Assembly: GCA_020851795.1 (NCBI GenBank)
Contig: JADZCA010000078.1
Coordinates: forward strand, 1-64,000
Direction of reading: 5' to 3'
Length of the DNA stretch: 64,000 nt
From: Planctomycetota bacterium
GTDB taxonomy: Bacteria; Planctomycetota; PLA2; JAEUHO01
This document shows, in pieces, positions 25,221 to 33,066 of this stretch. The notes beneath the pieces are model-generated. The model worked only from the letters and a program-made list of their open reading frames with translations. It ran no database searches and was not told where the DNA came from. The translations under genes were made by a program, and so were the position numbers. Position 1 is the stretch's first letter; every line of letters begins with the position of its first letter.

Positions 25221-25624
25221 CGCGCGACGCGTCCCGCAGCCTCGGCCCGCGACGGGAGCCTCCCGTCGCGGGCCGTTTCGTGGACGGGCCGTCCCACGGG
25301 CGACGCCCGTGATCGCGCCCGTCCCCCGCGGACCGCCGGGCCCGCGCGCCGTCGCCGTCGCGGCGCGGCTCCCGCGCGCGAGGCGTCGCGGGACGAGCGG
25401 TGGCGGCGCCGACGCTCGCGTCGTGGACGGAGGCGCGCGTCGAGTCGCCGCCGCGGCCTGCGGCGCGGACCGACGGCGGGCCCGCGGCATCCCCGGACGA
25501 CGAGGCGGTCCGCCGCGCCGGGCGCACGTCCGCCCCGGCCTCGTCGGCTGGCGAAGACGACGGGCCGGACGCGCGCGACGGCGCGCGCGGGCCGTGGAGG
25601 GCACCCCTCCTGCCGCGACGGCGG
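25221..25624. other. Convergent intergenic region with terminator
   Basis: This 404-base region lies between the second cupredoxin gene and the leftward HEAT-like gene. The only clear element is the hairpin at 25244-25274. The remainder is GC-rich, and no gene with a plausible start and signal could be supported. Confidence 0.5.
25244..25274 (+). terminator. Strong 14-bp hairpin terminator
   Basis: GGCCCGCGACGGGA pairs perfectly with TCCCGTCGCGGGCC across a GCC loop, 23 bases after the cupredoxin stop. GTTTCG follows as a weak T-containing tail. The stem is symmetrical and could also work for the convergent gene. Confidence 0.75.
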
Positions 25625-26725
25625 CTACCTCGCGGCGGCGGCGGCCTTCGCGGCGGCCGCGGCTTCCTTCACCGCGGCGGCGGCGTCGGTCTTCTGCGCC
25701 TTCTCCTTCGCGTCGAGCTCGCGCATCTTCGCGACGAGCGCGTCGCGGTTGACCGCGTACCAGCGCTTGAACTCGCCGGCGTTGGCGAACGTGCGGCCCG
25801 TCAGCGCCTGCAGCACGCCGAGCACCTGCGGCAGGAGCTCCTTCGGGTTGCGCGACGAGCCGCCGCGGCCCATCGTCGCGCCGCCGCCGTCCCCACCGCT
25901 GCCGCTCGCTCCGGCCGACTCGCGGGCGGCCGCTTCGTTGGCCGCGGCCTCGGCCTTGGCCTGCGCCTCGGCCGCCTTCTGGTCGGAGTCGCCGGCGGTG
26001 CCGGTGTCCACGGAGGCCTCGGCGCCCTCCCACGAGTAGCCCTCGGAGACGACTTCCTTGCCGCCCGACGACTTCGGGTCCTCCGCGCCGCCGCCCGACG
26101 AGGCCGTGCCGTCGTTGGGGATGTCCACGCCGACGACGGCGAGCACGTCGTGCAGCAGCCGCAGGTCGCCCGTGCGCGCGGTCGCCGCGAGGGCCGACTT
26201 GCGCACCGCGAACGAGAGGCTCTTGAGCCCGTCGCGGAGCTCGGGGCGCGCACCGAGGAAGCGCAGGCGGCCGATGGTCTGGAGGCAGGTCATGCGCAGC
26301 GCGTCGTCGTCGCCCGCGCGCTTGAAGGCCGCCGAGGCGTGCGGGCCCGCGGCGCCCGGCAGCAGCGTCTGGTCGGAGAGGTAGATCACGCCGAGCATGC
26401 GCAGCGTCGTGTCGCTCTCGCGCGAGACCGCGGCGATCGCGTCGATCACCGCCGGGTGCTGCAGCTTCGAGATCTGCGCGACCGCGAAGTCCTTCTGCGC
26501 GAGCTTGTCGTCGCCCTTGAGCCCCTTGGCCTTGTAGTCCTCCTTGAACTTCGCCAGCGCCGCCGCGACCTGCTCGGGGGGGGCGAGCGTCGCGGTCGGC
26601 GCGGGGGCCGCGGGCGCGGGCGGCTGGGCCGGCGCGCCGTCCTTGGGCGGCTCGGCGAGCGCCGGACGAGCGAGCGCGGCGACGGCGAGGGCGGCGAACG
26701 CGAAGGACGAGCGCGAGGGGGACAT
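25625..26725 (-). CDS. Secreted HEAT-like repeat protein, function unknown
   Basis: This 366-residue protein has a signal peptide (about residues 1-24, ending ALA) and a Pro/Ala-rich linker. Helical repeats at about residues 60-200 look like HEAT or ARM units (PAVIDAIAAVSRESDTTLRMLG, DDALRMTCLQTIGRL, LSFAVRKSALAATARTG). Next comes a Gly/Ser-rich segment (about 215-295). The last part is a helical Lys/Ala-rich tail ending in AAAAKAAAAAR. The ATG at 26725 gives the signal peptide directly. The long upstream extension of the frame is low complexity and was not used. I do not recognise a family. Confidence 0.72.
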   Translation of the reverse strand: MSPSRSSFAFAALAVAALARPALAEPPKDGAPAQPPAPAAPAPTATLAPPEQVAAALAKFKEDYKAKGLKGDDKLAQKDFAVAQISKLQHPAVIDAIAAVSRESDTTLRMLGVIYLSDQTLLPGAAGPHASAAFKRAGDDDALRMTCLQTIGRLRFLGARPELRDGLKSLSFAVRKSALAATARTGDLRLLHDVLAVVGVDIPNDGTASSGGGAEDPKSSGGKEVVSEGYSWEGAEASVDTGTAGDSDQKAAEAQAKAEAAANEAAARESAGASGSGGDGGGATMGRGGSSRNPKELLPQVLGVLQALTGRTFANAGEFKRWYAVNRDALVAKMRELDAKEKAQKTDAAAAVKEAAAAAKAAAAAR

Positions 26726-27181
26726 GGCGCGGCTCCGGGAACCCCTCAAGTCTACCGCCGCCCCCGTCTCGGCTGCGGCGTCCCGACGGTCGCCCGGGGG
26801 GCGTGCGACCGGCGCGACGCTCGGCGAGCGCGACCCGGGACCGGGGCCTGCGCTCGGGGCCCGCCCCGCTCGCGGAGAGAGAGGCCCGTCGGGCGCCGGA
26901 CGCACGCGCGGTCCCGGTCGCGGCGCGGGGAGCCCGCCCGGCCGTGCGTCGGACGGGACGCCCGCGTGTTCACGCGCCACGCCGACGAGCGGACGACGCG
27001 TGTCGCGGATCCCATCCGGTCGTCGTCGGGCCGGACGGCTCGCGGGGGTCGAGCGCACCGGCCCGGCCTCGTCGGCTCGGGAGCCCCGCGGGCCCGCGGG
27101 AGCGAGAGACGTCGGCGCGCGAGGGCGTCGCCCCGCGTGGGCGCGCGGGCGGGACCGAGGTCCCGGCCGCGGGCCCGCGCC
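26726..27181. other. Intergenic region between two leftward genes
   Basis: This 456-base region holds the promoter of the HEAT-like gene near its left edge (minus-strand TAGACT at 26754-26749). The rest shows no gene I can support. Reading frames here are continuations of low-complexity Arg/Pro/Gly translation. Confidence 0.45.
26749..26754 (-). promoter_or_regulatory. Candidate -10 box (TAGACT) for the HEAT-like gene
   Basis: Minus-strand TAGACT sits 23 bases before the ATG at 26725, with a GGAG ribosome-binding-like site between them. It is AT-richer than its surroundings. Confidence 0.45.
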
Positions 27182-28555
27182 TCAGCGCGCGAGGTTCACG
27201 TACCGGCCGCCCGACAGGTCCGCGATCGTGCGGAACATGTCCGTGTGGTGGGCGCCGACGCCGACCATGTGCACGGGGACGCAGCGCAAGCGGGCCCGGA
27301 GCCCCGCGGCGGCGCCGACGAGCGCGGTGTCCTTGACGGGGGCGAGCCACGGTCCGCCGCAGCCCATGTAGACGATCTCGTCGGGGCCGAGCGCCCAGGA
27401 CGCGGGCTCCTTGCCGCCCGCGTCGAGCGCGGCCTGGATCGCGCCGAGGACGTCGAGGCCGGTCTCGGCCTTCATCGACTCGATCTCCTTGACGATCGCG
27501 GCCTTCGTGCCCGCCGTCGCAGGCTGAGGGCGCACGAGCCGGACGTCGAGGCGGGGCCCGCCGGCGGAGACGAAGCCGACCGAGCGCGCCTCGGGGAGGT
27601 CGTTGACGAGGCGGGCCCCGTGCGCCTTGAGGAAGTCCGCCGTCGTCGTGAGCTTCATCCACGGCACGTCGCGCGCGCCGGGCACCTTGCACACGTCCTG
27701 GAGCCGCGTGCGCTCCTGGAACGGGTGCGGGTCGTCGGTGCAGTTGCTGTGGTCGAGGATGAGCACGACGCGCTTGCCGCGGACCGCGACCCCGGCGAAG
27801 TACGTCGTGGCGCGCGGCGCGCGGGCGACCTGGGCGGGGGCGGTGCCGGCGAGGAGGGCCTTCCACGCGGCGGGGTCGTCCTGGAAGTCTTGGCCGGTGA
27901 CGGCGGCGAGCGCGTCGACGAGGTCGGTGCGGTCGCGGCCCTCGGCGGCGTCGAGCGCGGCGAGGAGCCGCGGGCCCGCCTCCTTGCCGGCGTTCTTGCC
28001 GAGCATCGCGAGCGCGCGGGCGGCGGCGGAGCGGACCTGCCAGTCCTTGTGGGCGAGGAGCCCGAGCAGCGTGTCCGCGGCGCCGGCGACGCCCTTGGCG
28101 CCGAGCCCGAGCGCGGCGTGGGCCGCGGCCTGCGGGTCGGTGCCGGTGGCGGTCTCGGCGAGGAAGTCCTTGCCGCCGTCGCCACGCTGGTCGCGCAGTG
28201 CGACGAGGAGGAGCAGGCGCTTCGGGCCCTTGGCGGCCTTGGCTGCGGCGACGATCGCGTTCGTGGCCTCGGGCGTGCGGAACGCCGACAGCGTGCGGAC
28301 GCCGGCGAGGAGCACCGACGCGTCGGTCTCGCGGCCGAGCACGGACGCGACCTCGTCCACGGCGGCGGCGCCGTCGTGGTCGGCGAGCGCGGCGAACGCC
28401 TGGCGTCGGACGGCGGGGTCGTCGGACTCGAGGCCCTTCTTGAACGTCTTCTTCGCGTCGGCGAAGTCGCCGGCCGCGGCGCCCTGCGGCCCGGCGGCGA
28501 GGCCGGCGGCGGCCAGCAGCAGGGCGGCGACGAGGCTCGACGTCGGGCGGCGCAC
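27182..28555 (-). CDS. Secreted HEAT-repeat protein with degenerate VWA-like domain
   Basis: This 457-residue protein has a signal peptide (about residues 1-28). HEAT-like helices cover residues 35-225 (AVRRQAFAALADHDG, WQVRSAAARALAMLG). A second domain begins at about 255 with GKRVVLILDHSNCTDD. This looks like the first strand of a von Willebrand A fold, but the metal motif DxSxS reads DHSNC. The end (DMFRTIADLSGGRYVNLAR) is the usual last strand of such domains. Planctomycetes carry many HEAT-plus-VWA proteins of unknown role. The GTG start is 10 bases after a TAGGCT box, without a ribosome binding site. Confidence 0.78.
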   Translation of the reverse strand: MRRPTSSLVAALLLAAAGLAAGPQGAAAGDFADAKKTFKKGLESDDPAVRRQAFAALADHDGAAAVDEVASVLGRETDASVLLAGVRTLSAFRTPEATNAIVAAAKAAKGPKRLLLLVALRDQRGDGGKDFLAETATGTDPQAAAHAALGLGAKGVAGAADTLLGLLAHKDWQVRSAAARALAMLGKNAGKEAGPRLLAALDAAEGRDRTDLVDALAAVTGQDFQDDPAAWKALLAGTAPAQVARAPRATTYFAGVAVRGKRVVLILDHSNCTDDPHPFQERTRLQDVCKVPGARDVPWMKLTTTADFLKAHGARLVNDLPEARSVGFVSAGGPRLDVRLVRPQPATAGTKAAIVKEIESMKAETGLDVLGAIQAALDAGGKEPASWALGPDEIVYMGCGGPWLAPVKDTALVGAAAGLRARLRCVPVHMVGVGAHHTDMFRTIADLSGGRYVNLAR

Positions 28556-28565
28556 GATCTCCGCG

Positions 28566-28571
28566 AGCCTA
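28566..28571 (-). promoter_or_regulatory. Candidate -10 box (TAGGCT), near-leaderless, for HEAT-VWA gene
   Basis: Minus-strand TAGGCT is separated from the GTG start at 28555 by only 10 bases, so transcription would begin within a few bases of the start codon. Confidence 0.45.
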
Positions 28572-28634
28572 GTCTGCCCGCGTGGCCCGCGGCGAGGCCT
28601 TTCGGTCGCCTCGCAACCGTCTGCTCCGCTCCCC

Positions 28635-28975
28635 GGAACGGTGAGCGCGAGCTCCGACCCCGAAGTCGGTGAGCGCGGGGTCGGAGCCGGCGCTCACCGT
28701 GGGAGCGGGGGCGCCGCGGGGAACGGCGAGCGCGAGCTCCGACCCCGAAGTCGGTGAGCGCGGGGTCGGAGCCGGCGCTCACCGTGGGAGCGGGGGCGCC
28801 GCGGGGAACGGTGAGCGGGAGCTCCGACCCCGAAGTCGGTGAGTGCGGGGTCGGAGCCGGCGCTCACCGTGGGAGGGGGGGGCGTCGCGGGGAACGGCGA
28901 GCGCGAGCTCCGACCCCGAAGTCGGTGAGCGCGGGGTCGGAGCTGGCGCTCACCGTGGGAGGGGGGGGCGCCGGG
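28635..28975. repeat. Four tandem 85-86 bp units, each a large hairpin
   Basis: Units begin (at GGAACG) at 28635, 28720, 28805 and 28891 and are nearly identical. Each contains two 22-base arms, one starting GGTGAGC (GGCGAGC in units 2 and 4) through CTCCGACCCC and the other GGGGTCGGAG through GCTCACC. They pair with one to four mismatches around a 15-17 base loop containing GAAGTCGGTGAG. Between hairpins is a GTGGGAG-plus-G-run linker. The units are homogenised, as expected for slippage or unequal crossing-over. There are no unique spacers, so it is not a CRISPR. Confidence 0.9.
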
Positions 28976-29068
28976 GGGCGGGGGGGGGGAGCGCCGTCCG
29001 TCGCACGTGCGACGCGTCGTGGCGGAGCGTGACTCGCGCGCGCAGCGCCCGCGCCCGGCCCGGACGCG

Positions 29069-30073
29069 TCAGGCGGGCGGGCGCGGCGCGTCGTCGAGCG
29101 GCGTGAGACGGTCCGACGCGCGCGCCTTCGCGTCGCGCTCGGCGTCGGGCAGCACGAGGAAGCGCGCGAGGCGCATGTACTCGCGCGCGGCACGCGTCTC
29201 GGGGAACGCGCGCGTCACGGGCTCGAAGAACATCGGTGCCTTCACCACCTCGGCGTCGGCGCTCACCGGCGGCAGGAGCCGCTCCGCGAACGCCTGGTCG
29301 AGGGCGGCGAGGAACTCCGCGGCCAAGCTCGACGTGCGGTCCACCTTCGTCGGCAGGATCCACACCCGCAGCGCGTGCGAGAGCTTCTGGCGGATCAGCG
29401 AGAACGTGTTCGTCAGGTCCGACAGCGCCTTGATCGAGTACGACTGCGTCTCGACCGGCACGATCACCTCGTCGCTCGCGAGCAGCGCGTTGATCGTGAC
29501 CTTGGAGAGGTTGGGCGGGCAGTCGTAGAGCACGACGTGGTAGTGCGAGAACAGGTGCCGCAGCTTGTTCTGCAGGATCAGCTCCCGCATGAACATCTCG
29601 TGGATCTTCACGTCGGCGCGGCACAGCTTGATGTCGGCGGGGATGAGGTGCACGCCCTCGATCCCCGTCTCGAGGATCACGTCCTCGGCGCGCACCCGCT
29701 CGTCGGTGATCAGGTTCTCGCTCGTCAGGTCGAGCCCGTCCGGGTCGAAGCCGAACGACGACGTCAGGTTGGCCTGCGCGTCGAGGTCCACGCACAGCAC
29801 ACGACGGCCGAGCGCCGCGAACGCCGCCGACAGCGAGAACACCGTCGTCGTCTTCCCGACCCCGCCCTTCTGGTTGACCACCGAGAAGCGCCGCCGCGTC
29901 GCGCGCCCGCCGAGCGCGACGGCGCGCTCGGCCTGCTCGAAGCCGTAGCTCGGCCGGCCTGCGTCGTCCTTGCCGAGCGCGCCGAGCCGACCCTCGGTGG
30001 CCCACGCCTGCACCTGGTCGCGCGAGGCGCCCGCGAGGTCGGAGAGCTCGGCGAGGGAGAACGTCTTGGACAC
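29069..30073 (-). CDS. ParA/Soj-type ATPase with N-terminal helix-turn-helix
   Basis: This 334-residue ATPase of the chromosome/plasmid partition family has the deviant Walker A KGGVGKTT at residues 69-76 (NQKGGVGKTTTVFSL) and LCVDLDAQANLTSSFG after it. Residues 4-52 form a MerR-like or ParA-type HTH (LAELSDLAGASRDQVQAW). No ParB or parS is in the window, so it is an orphan here and may position a cell structure or regulate the divergent gene. The frame is open far upstream, but GTG 30073 begins the conserved part and sits 10 bases after a TAGATT box. The four hairpin repeats follow its 3' end. Confidence 0.87.
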   Translation of the reverse strand: MSKTFSLAELSDLAGASRDQVQAWATEGRLGALGKDDAGRPSYGFEQAERAVALGGRATRRRFSVVNQKGGVGKTTTVFSLSAAFAALGRRVLCVDLDAQANLTSSFGFDPDGLDLTSENLITDERVRAEDVILETGIEGVHLIPADIKLCRADVKIHEMFMRELILQNKLRHLFSHYHVVLYDCPPNLSKVTINALLASDEVIVPVETQSYSIKALSDLTNTFSLIRQKLSHALRVWILPTKVDRTSSLAAEFLAALDQAFAERLLPPVSADAEVVKAPMFFEPVTRAFPETRAAREYMRLARFLVLPDAERDAKARASDRLTPLDDAPRPPA

Positions 30074-30083
30074 GGGAGACGGG

Positions 30084-30089
30084 AATCTA
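30084..30089 (-). promoter_or_regulatory. Candidate -10 box (TAGATT), near-leaderless, for parA-like gene
   Basis: Minus-strand TAGATT lies 10 bases before the GTG start at 30073, with no Shine-Dalgarno between (the interval reads CCCGTCTCCC). Confidence 0.45.
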
Positions 30090-30194
30090 GCCCAACGGAC
30101 CCCCTGATTCCGCGGGTTCCCGGGGGGGCGAGGCGCCCGACCCCCGGGGGGGGTGCCCGGGACGTTTGGGATCGCACGCGTCGGGGGGATTGCG

Positions 30195-30210
30195 CGTGCG
30201 AAAGCGCACG
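30195..30210. promoter_or_regulatory. Inverted repeat in the parA / sigma54-activator intergenic region
   Basis: CGTGCG and CGCACG flank AAAG. The repeat lies just upstream of the plus-strand TAGGAT box (30218-30223), overlapping where polymerase would bind, so it is a candidate operator. The arms are short and the site could be chance. Confidence 0.3.
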
Positions 30211-30217
30211 ACTTTCG

Positions 30218-30223
30218 TAGGAT
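30218..30223 (+). promoter_or_regulatory. Candidate -10 box (TAGGAT) for the FHA-sigma54 activator gene
   Basis: TAGGAT occurs 39 bases before the GTG at 30263. CGGAGG at 30253-30258 is a good ribosome binding site for that start. Confidence 0.4.
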
Positions 30224-30262
30224 CCTCGCCGCGCGCGCCCGGCGGCCCGCGTCGGAGGTCCC

Positions 30263-32200
30263 GTGGCCCGCTTCGTCCTCGAGGAGAACCAGCGCCGCAC
30301 CGTCCTCGAGCTCGACAAGGACGTGGTCGTGATCGGGCGAGGCCCCCAGAGCGACGTCCCCGTGCTCGACCTGCGAGCGTCGCGGTCGCACTGTCGCGTC
30401 GAGCGCCACGGCACCCAGTGGCTGCTCGTCGACCTCGGCAGCCAGAACGGGACGACGCTCAACGGGCACCTCGTCGAGCGCTCGGGGCTGCGCCCGGGCG
30501 ACGAGGTCGGCGTCGGGGCCGCGCGGATCTGGTTCGAGCAGGCGCCGCCGCCGGCCGGTGCGGACGCGCGCGACACGATGATCCTCGACCCCGAGCGCGA
30601 GGCCGCGCGCGCCCGCGAGAAGGAGGACCGGCTGCTGCGCCTGCAGCGCGTCGCGCGCGCGGTGAACAGCGAGCTCCACCTCGACCGCCTCCTCGCGATC
30701 ATCCTCGACCACGTCATCGAGCTCGCCGGCGCGGAGCGGGCGTTCCTCGTGCTCGGGCGCGCGGGCGAGGCGCCCTCCGTCCGCGTCGCGCGCAACTTCG
30801 AGCGCGAGGAGGTCGCCGAGCCCGACGAGGCGTTCTCGCGCAACCTCGTCGACCAGGTCCTGCGCACCGGCCAGCCGCTGCTCGCCGCCAACGCCGTCGA
30901 GGACCCGCGCTTCCAGGAGTTCCTCTCGGTCAACGCGATCCGCGCGCGCAGCGTGCTCGTGATCCCGCTGGTGCACCGCAGCTCGCCGCTCGGCGCGGTC
31001 TACGTGGACAACCGCCTCCAGAAGGGCGCGTTCACCGCGGTCGAGCTCCAGACGCTCTCGAGCCTCGCCGACTTCTCCGCGATCGCGATCGAGAACGCGC
31101 GCCTCTACGAGGAGAACGAGCGTCGCGCGAAGGAGCTCGAGGCCCTCGCCGAGCAGCTCGCCCGGCGCGTGGACCGCCAGGCCGAGGAGCTCTCCGACGC
31201 GCGGGACCGCCTGCGGCGCGCGGGCGAGCCGGGCGGCTCCTACCCGCAGATCGTCGGGCGCGCGCCGGCCGTGCGCGACCTGCTGCGGCTGCTCGACAAG
31301 GTCGTGCTCACCGAGGAGCCGGTGCTCATCGAGGGCGAGTCCGGCACGGGCAAGGAGCTCATCGCGCGCGCGATCCACGCCAAGGGCCCGCGCGCCAAGC
31401 AGCCGTTCCTCTCCGAGAACTGCGCCGCGCTGACCGAGACGCTGCTCGAGAGCGAGCTGTTCGGCCACGTGCGCGGCGCGTTCACCGGCGCCGACCGCGA
31501 CAAGAAGGGCCTCTTCGAGCTCGCCGACAAGGGCACGCTGTTCCTCGACGAGGTCGGGGACATGAGCCCCGACATGCAGAAGAAGCTCCTGCGCGTGCTG
31601 CAGGAGGGCGAGATCCGCCCGGTCGGCGGCAAGGCCGTGCGCAAGGTGGACGTGCGGATCGTCTCGGCGAGCAACAAGGACCTGAAGAAGCTCGTCGAGG
31701 CCGGCGAGTTCCGCGAGGACCTCTACTACCGCCTCAAGGTGCTCTCGGTGCGCACGCCCGCCCTGCGCCAGCGCAAGGAGGACGTCCCGCTGCTCGTCGA
31801 GCACTTCCTGCGCCTGCACACGCCGTCGGGGCGTCGGCCGAAGGCGCTGGGCGAGGGCGTGCTCGACGTGCTGCTCGCCTACGACTGGCCGGGCAACGTC
31901 CGCGAGCTCGAGAACGAGGTCAAGCTGATGATCGCGCTCGGCGACGACGTGATCCGGACCGACGTGCTGTCCGAGGCCGTGCGCCGCGGGCGCCGTCCCG
32001 CCGCGACCCCCGACGACGACGCGCCCGTGCAGAACCTCGTCGAGCTCGTCGAGCGCGTGGAACGGCGCGAGATCGAGAAGGCGCTCGGCATCGCGCAGGG
32101 CAACAAGACCCGCGCCTCCGACCTGCTCGGCATCTCTCGCTTCACGCTGCAGCGCAAGCTCGAGAAGTACGGGATGGAGGACTCGGCGCGCGACGACTGA
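30263..32200 (+). CDS. FHA-GAF-AAA+ sigma54-dependent transcription activator
   Basis: This 645-residue regulator has an FHA domain at residues 15-95 (VIGRGPQSDVPVLD, SRSHCRVE), which binds phosphothreonine. A GAF domain lies at about 125-290. The AAA+ sigma54-interaction domain follows, with Walker A GESGTGKE (about 357), GAFTGA at 405-410 and GTLFLDEVGDM. A Fis-type HTH is at the C-terminus (GNKTRASDLLGISRFTLQRKL). An intact GAFTGA predicts real sigma54 activation. The FHA input suggests control by Ser/Thr kinases, several of which lie downstream. No receiver domain is present. It is divergent from the parA-like gene. Confidence 0.93.
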   Translation: MARFVLEENQRRTVLELDKDVVVIGRGPQSDVPVLDLRASRSHCRVERHGTQWLLVDLGSQNGTTLNGHLVERSGLRPGDEVGVGAARIWFEQAPPPAGADARDTMILDPEREAARAREKEDRLLRLQRVARAVNSELHLDRLLAIILDHVIELAGAERAFLVLGRAGEAPSVRVARNFEREEVAEPDEAFSRNLVDQVLRTGQPLLAANAVEDPRFQEFLSVNAIRARSVLVIPLVHRSSPLGAVYVDNRLQKGAFTAVELQTLSSLADFSAIAIENARLYEENERRAKELEALAEQLARRVDRQAEELSDARDRLRRAGEPGGSYPQIVGRAPAVRDLLRLLDKVVLTEEPVLIEGESGTGKELIARAIHAKGPRAKQPFLSENCAALTETLLESELFGHVRGAFTGADRDKKGLFELADKGTLFLDEVGDMSPDMQKKLLRVLQEGEIRPVGGKAVRKVDVRIVSASNKDLKKLVEAGEFREDLYYRLKVLSVRTPALRQRKEDVPLLVEHFLRLHTPSGRRPKALGEGVLDVLLAYDWPGNVRELENEVKLMIALGDDVIRTDVLSEAVRRGRRPAATPDDDAPVQNLVELVERVERREIEKALGIAQGNKTRASDLLGISRFTLQRKLEKYGMEDSARDD

Positions 32201-32338
32201 CTCCCGTGGCGGGGGCGGGCCGTCGCAGTCGTCGGACGGGGGGAATACCCGGGCCTCGGGGTGCCTCGGTCGGCCGCTCGGCGCCGAGCCGGCGTCGCGC
32301 GCCTCGGCGGGGCGGGGTGGTCCGCGCCTTCGGCACGC

Positions 32339-32368
32339 TTGCACCCCCGGTCCGGGATGGCGTAGGCT
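32339..32368 (+). promoter_or_regulatory. Candidate sigma70-type promoter, leaderless, for ECF sigma gene
   Basis: TTGCAC (32339-32344), an 18-base spacer and TAGGCT (32363-32368) resemble a housekeeping promoter. Only 7 bases separate the -10 from the GTG start, so the mRNA should begin at or next to the start codon. Confidence 0.55.
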
Positions 32369-32375
32369 CGCGGGC

Positions 32376-32942
32376 GTGGAGGACGTGACCGCCATCCTCG
32401 AGGGCGCCTCGCGGGGCGACCCGTCGTCGGCCGAGCAGCTGTTGCCACTGGTCTACGCGGAGCTCCGGCGGCTCGCGGCTCGGCGGCTGGCGCACGAGCG
32501 GCCGGGGCAGACGCTCCAGCCGACGGCGCTCGTCCACGAGGCCTACCTGCGGCTCGTCGACGTGGAGCGCGCGCAGCGGTGGAACGGGCGGGGGCACTTC
32601 TTCGCCGCCGCGGCGGAGGCGATGCGACGGATCCTCGTCGAGCGCGCGCGCCGCAAGCGCAGGCTCAAGCACGGCGGCAGCGCGCGGCGGGTGGACCTCG
32701 ACGGTGTCGAGGTCCCTGCGGACCTCCGGTCCGACGACCTCCTCGCGCTCGACGATGCGCTCACGCAGCTCGCCGCGGAGGACCCGGCGAAGGCGCGGCT
32801 CGTCACGCTCCGGTACTTCGCGGGCTTGACGCTCGACGACGCGGCCGAGCTCCTCGGCGTCTCGCGGGCGACGGCCCACCGTCACTGGGCCTACGCCCGC
32901 GCGTGGCTGTACGCGCGGGTTCGCGGGGACGACGGAGGATAG
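32376..32942 (+). CDS. ECF sigma factor, TIGR02999-type
   Basis: This 188-residue sigma factor of the extracytoplasmic-function class is found mainly in Planctomycetes and Acidobacteria. Region 2 has LLPLVYAELRRLAARRLAHERPG followed by LQPTALVHEAYLRLVD and a GHFFAAAAEAMRRILVERAR block, which is the family signature. Region 4 (DPAKARLVTLRYFAGLTLDDAAELLGVSRATAHRHWAYARAWL) holds the -35-binding HTH. Such factors are usually linked to Ser/Thr kinases instead of classical anti-sigma factors, and two kinase genes follow within 10 kb. Its target genes are unknown, but the cluster downstream is the natural candidate. Confidence 0.92.
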   Translation: MEDVTAILEGASRGDPSSAEQLLPLVYAELRRLAARRLAHERPGQTLQPTALVHEAYLRLVDVERAQRWNGRGHFFAAAAEAMRRILVERARRKRRLKHGGSARRVDLDGVEVPADLRSDDLLALDDALTQLAAEDPAKARLVTLRYFAGLTLDDAAELLGVSRATAHRHWAYARAWLYARVRGDDGG

Positions 32943-33066
32943 CGCCACCGTCGTCGGCTCGGGGTGGCGTGAGACGGACGACGTAGGAACGGCGCACTGG
33001 GAGCAGGCCCGACCGCGCGGAACCGAGAGTCCGCCGGCCCCGACGGGTCGTCGGAAGGGACGACGC

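Larger units (their letters stand above)
28556..29068. other. Repeat-bearing intergenic region
   Basis: This 513-base gap lies upstream of the HEAT-VWA gene and downstream of parA. It holds a minus-strand TAGGCT box, four tandem 85-bp hairpin repeats (28635-28975) and a G-run-rich stretch near 28958-28990. No coding sequence is supported. Short open frames here simply translate the repeat. Confidence 0.7.

Noticed and set aside
28635..28975. Possible CRISPR array
   Set aside because: The units are identical throughout, with no variable spacers, and no cas genes are present. It is a simple tandem repeat.
28958..28990. G-quadruplex or slippage site in long G runs
   Set aside because: Runs of 7-10 G are present, but they are the linker of the last repeat unit in a very GC-rich genome. 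No functional link could be shown.
30074..32395. N-terminal extension of the ParA-like frame by 774 codons
   Set aside because: The extension is antisense to the sigma54 activator gene, and its sequence is low complexity. The conserved protein starts at GTG 30073.
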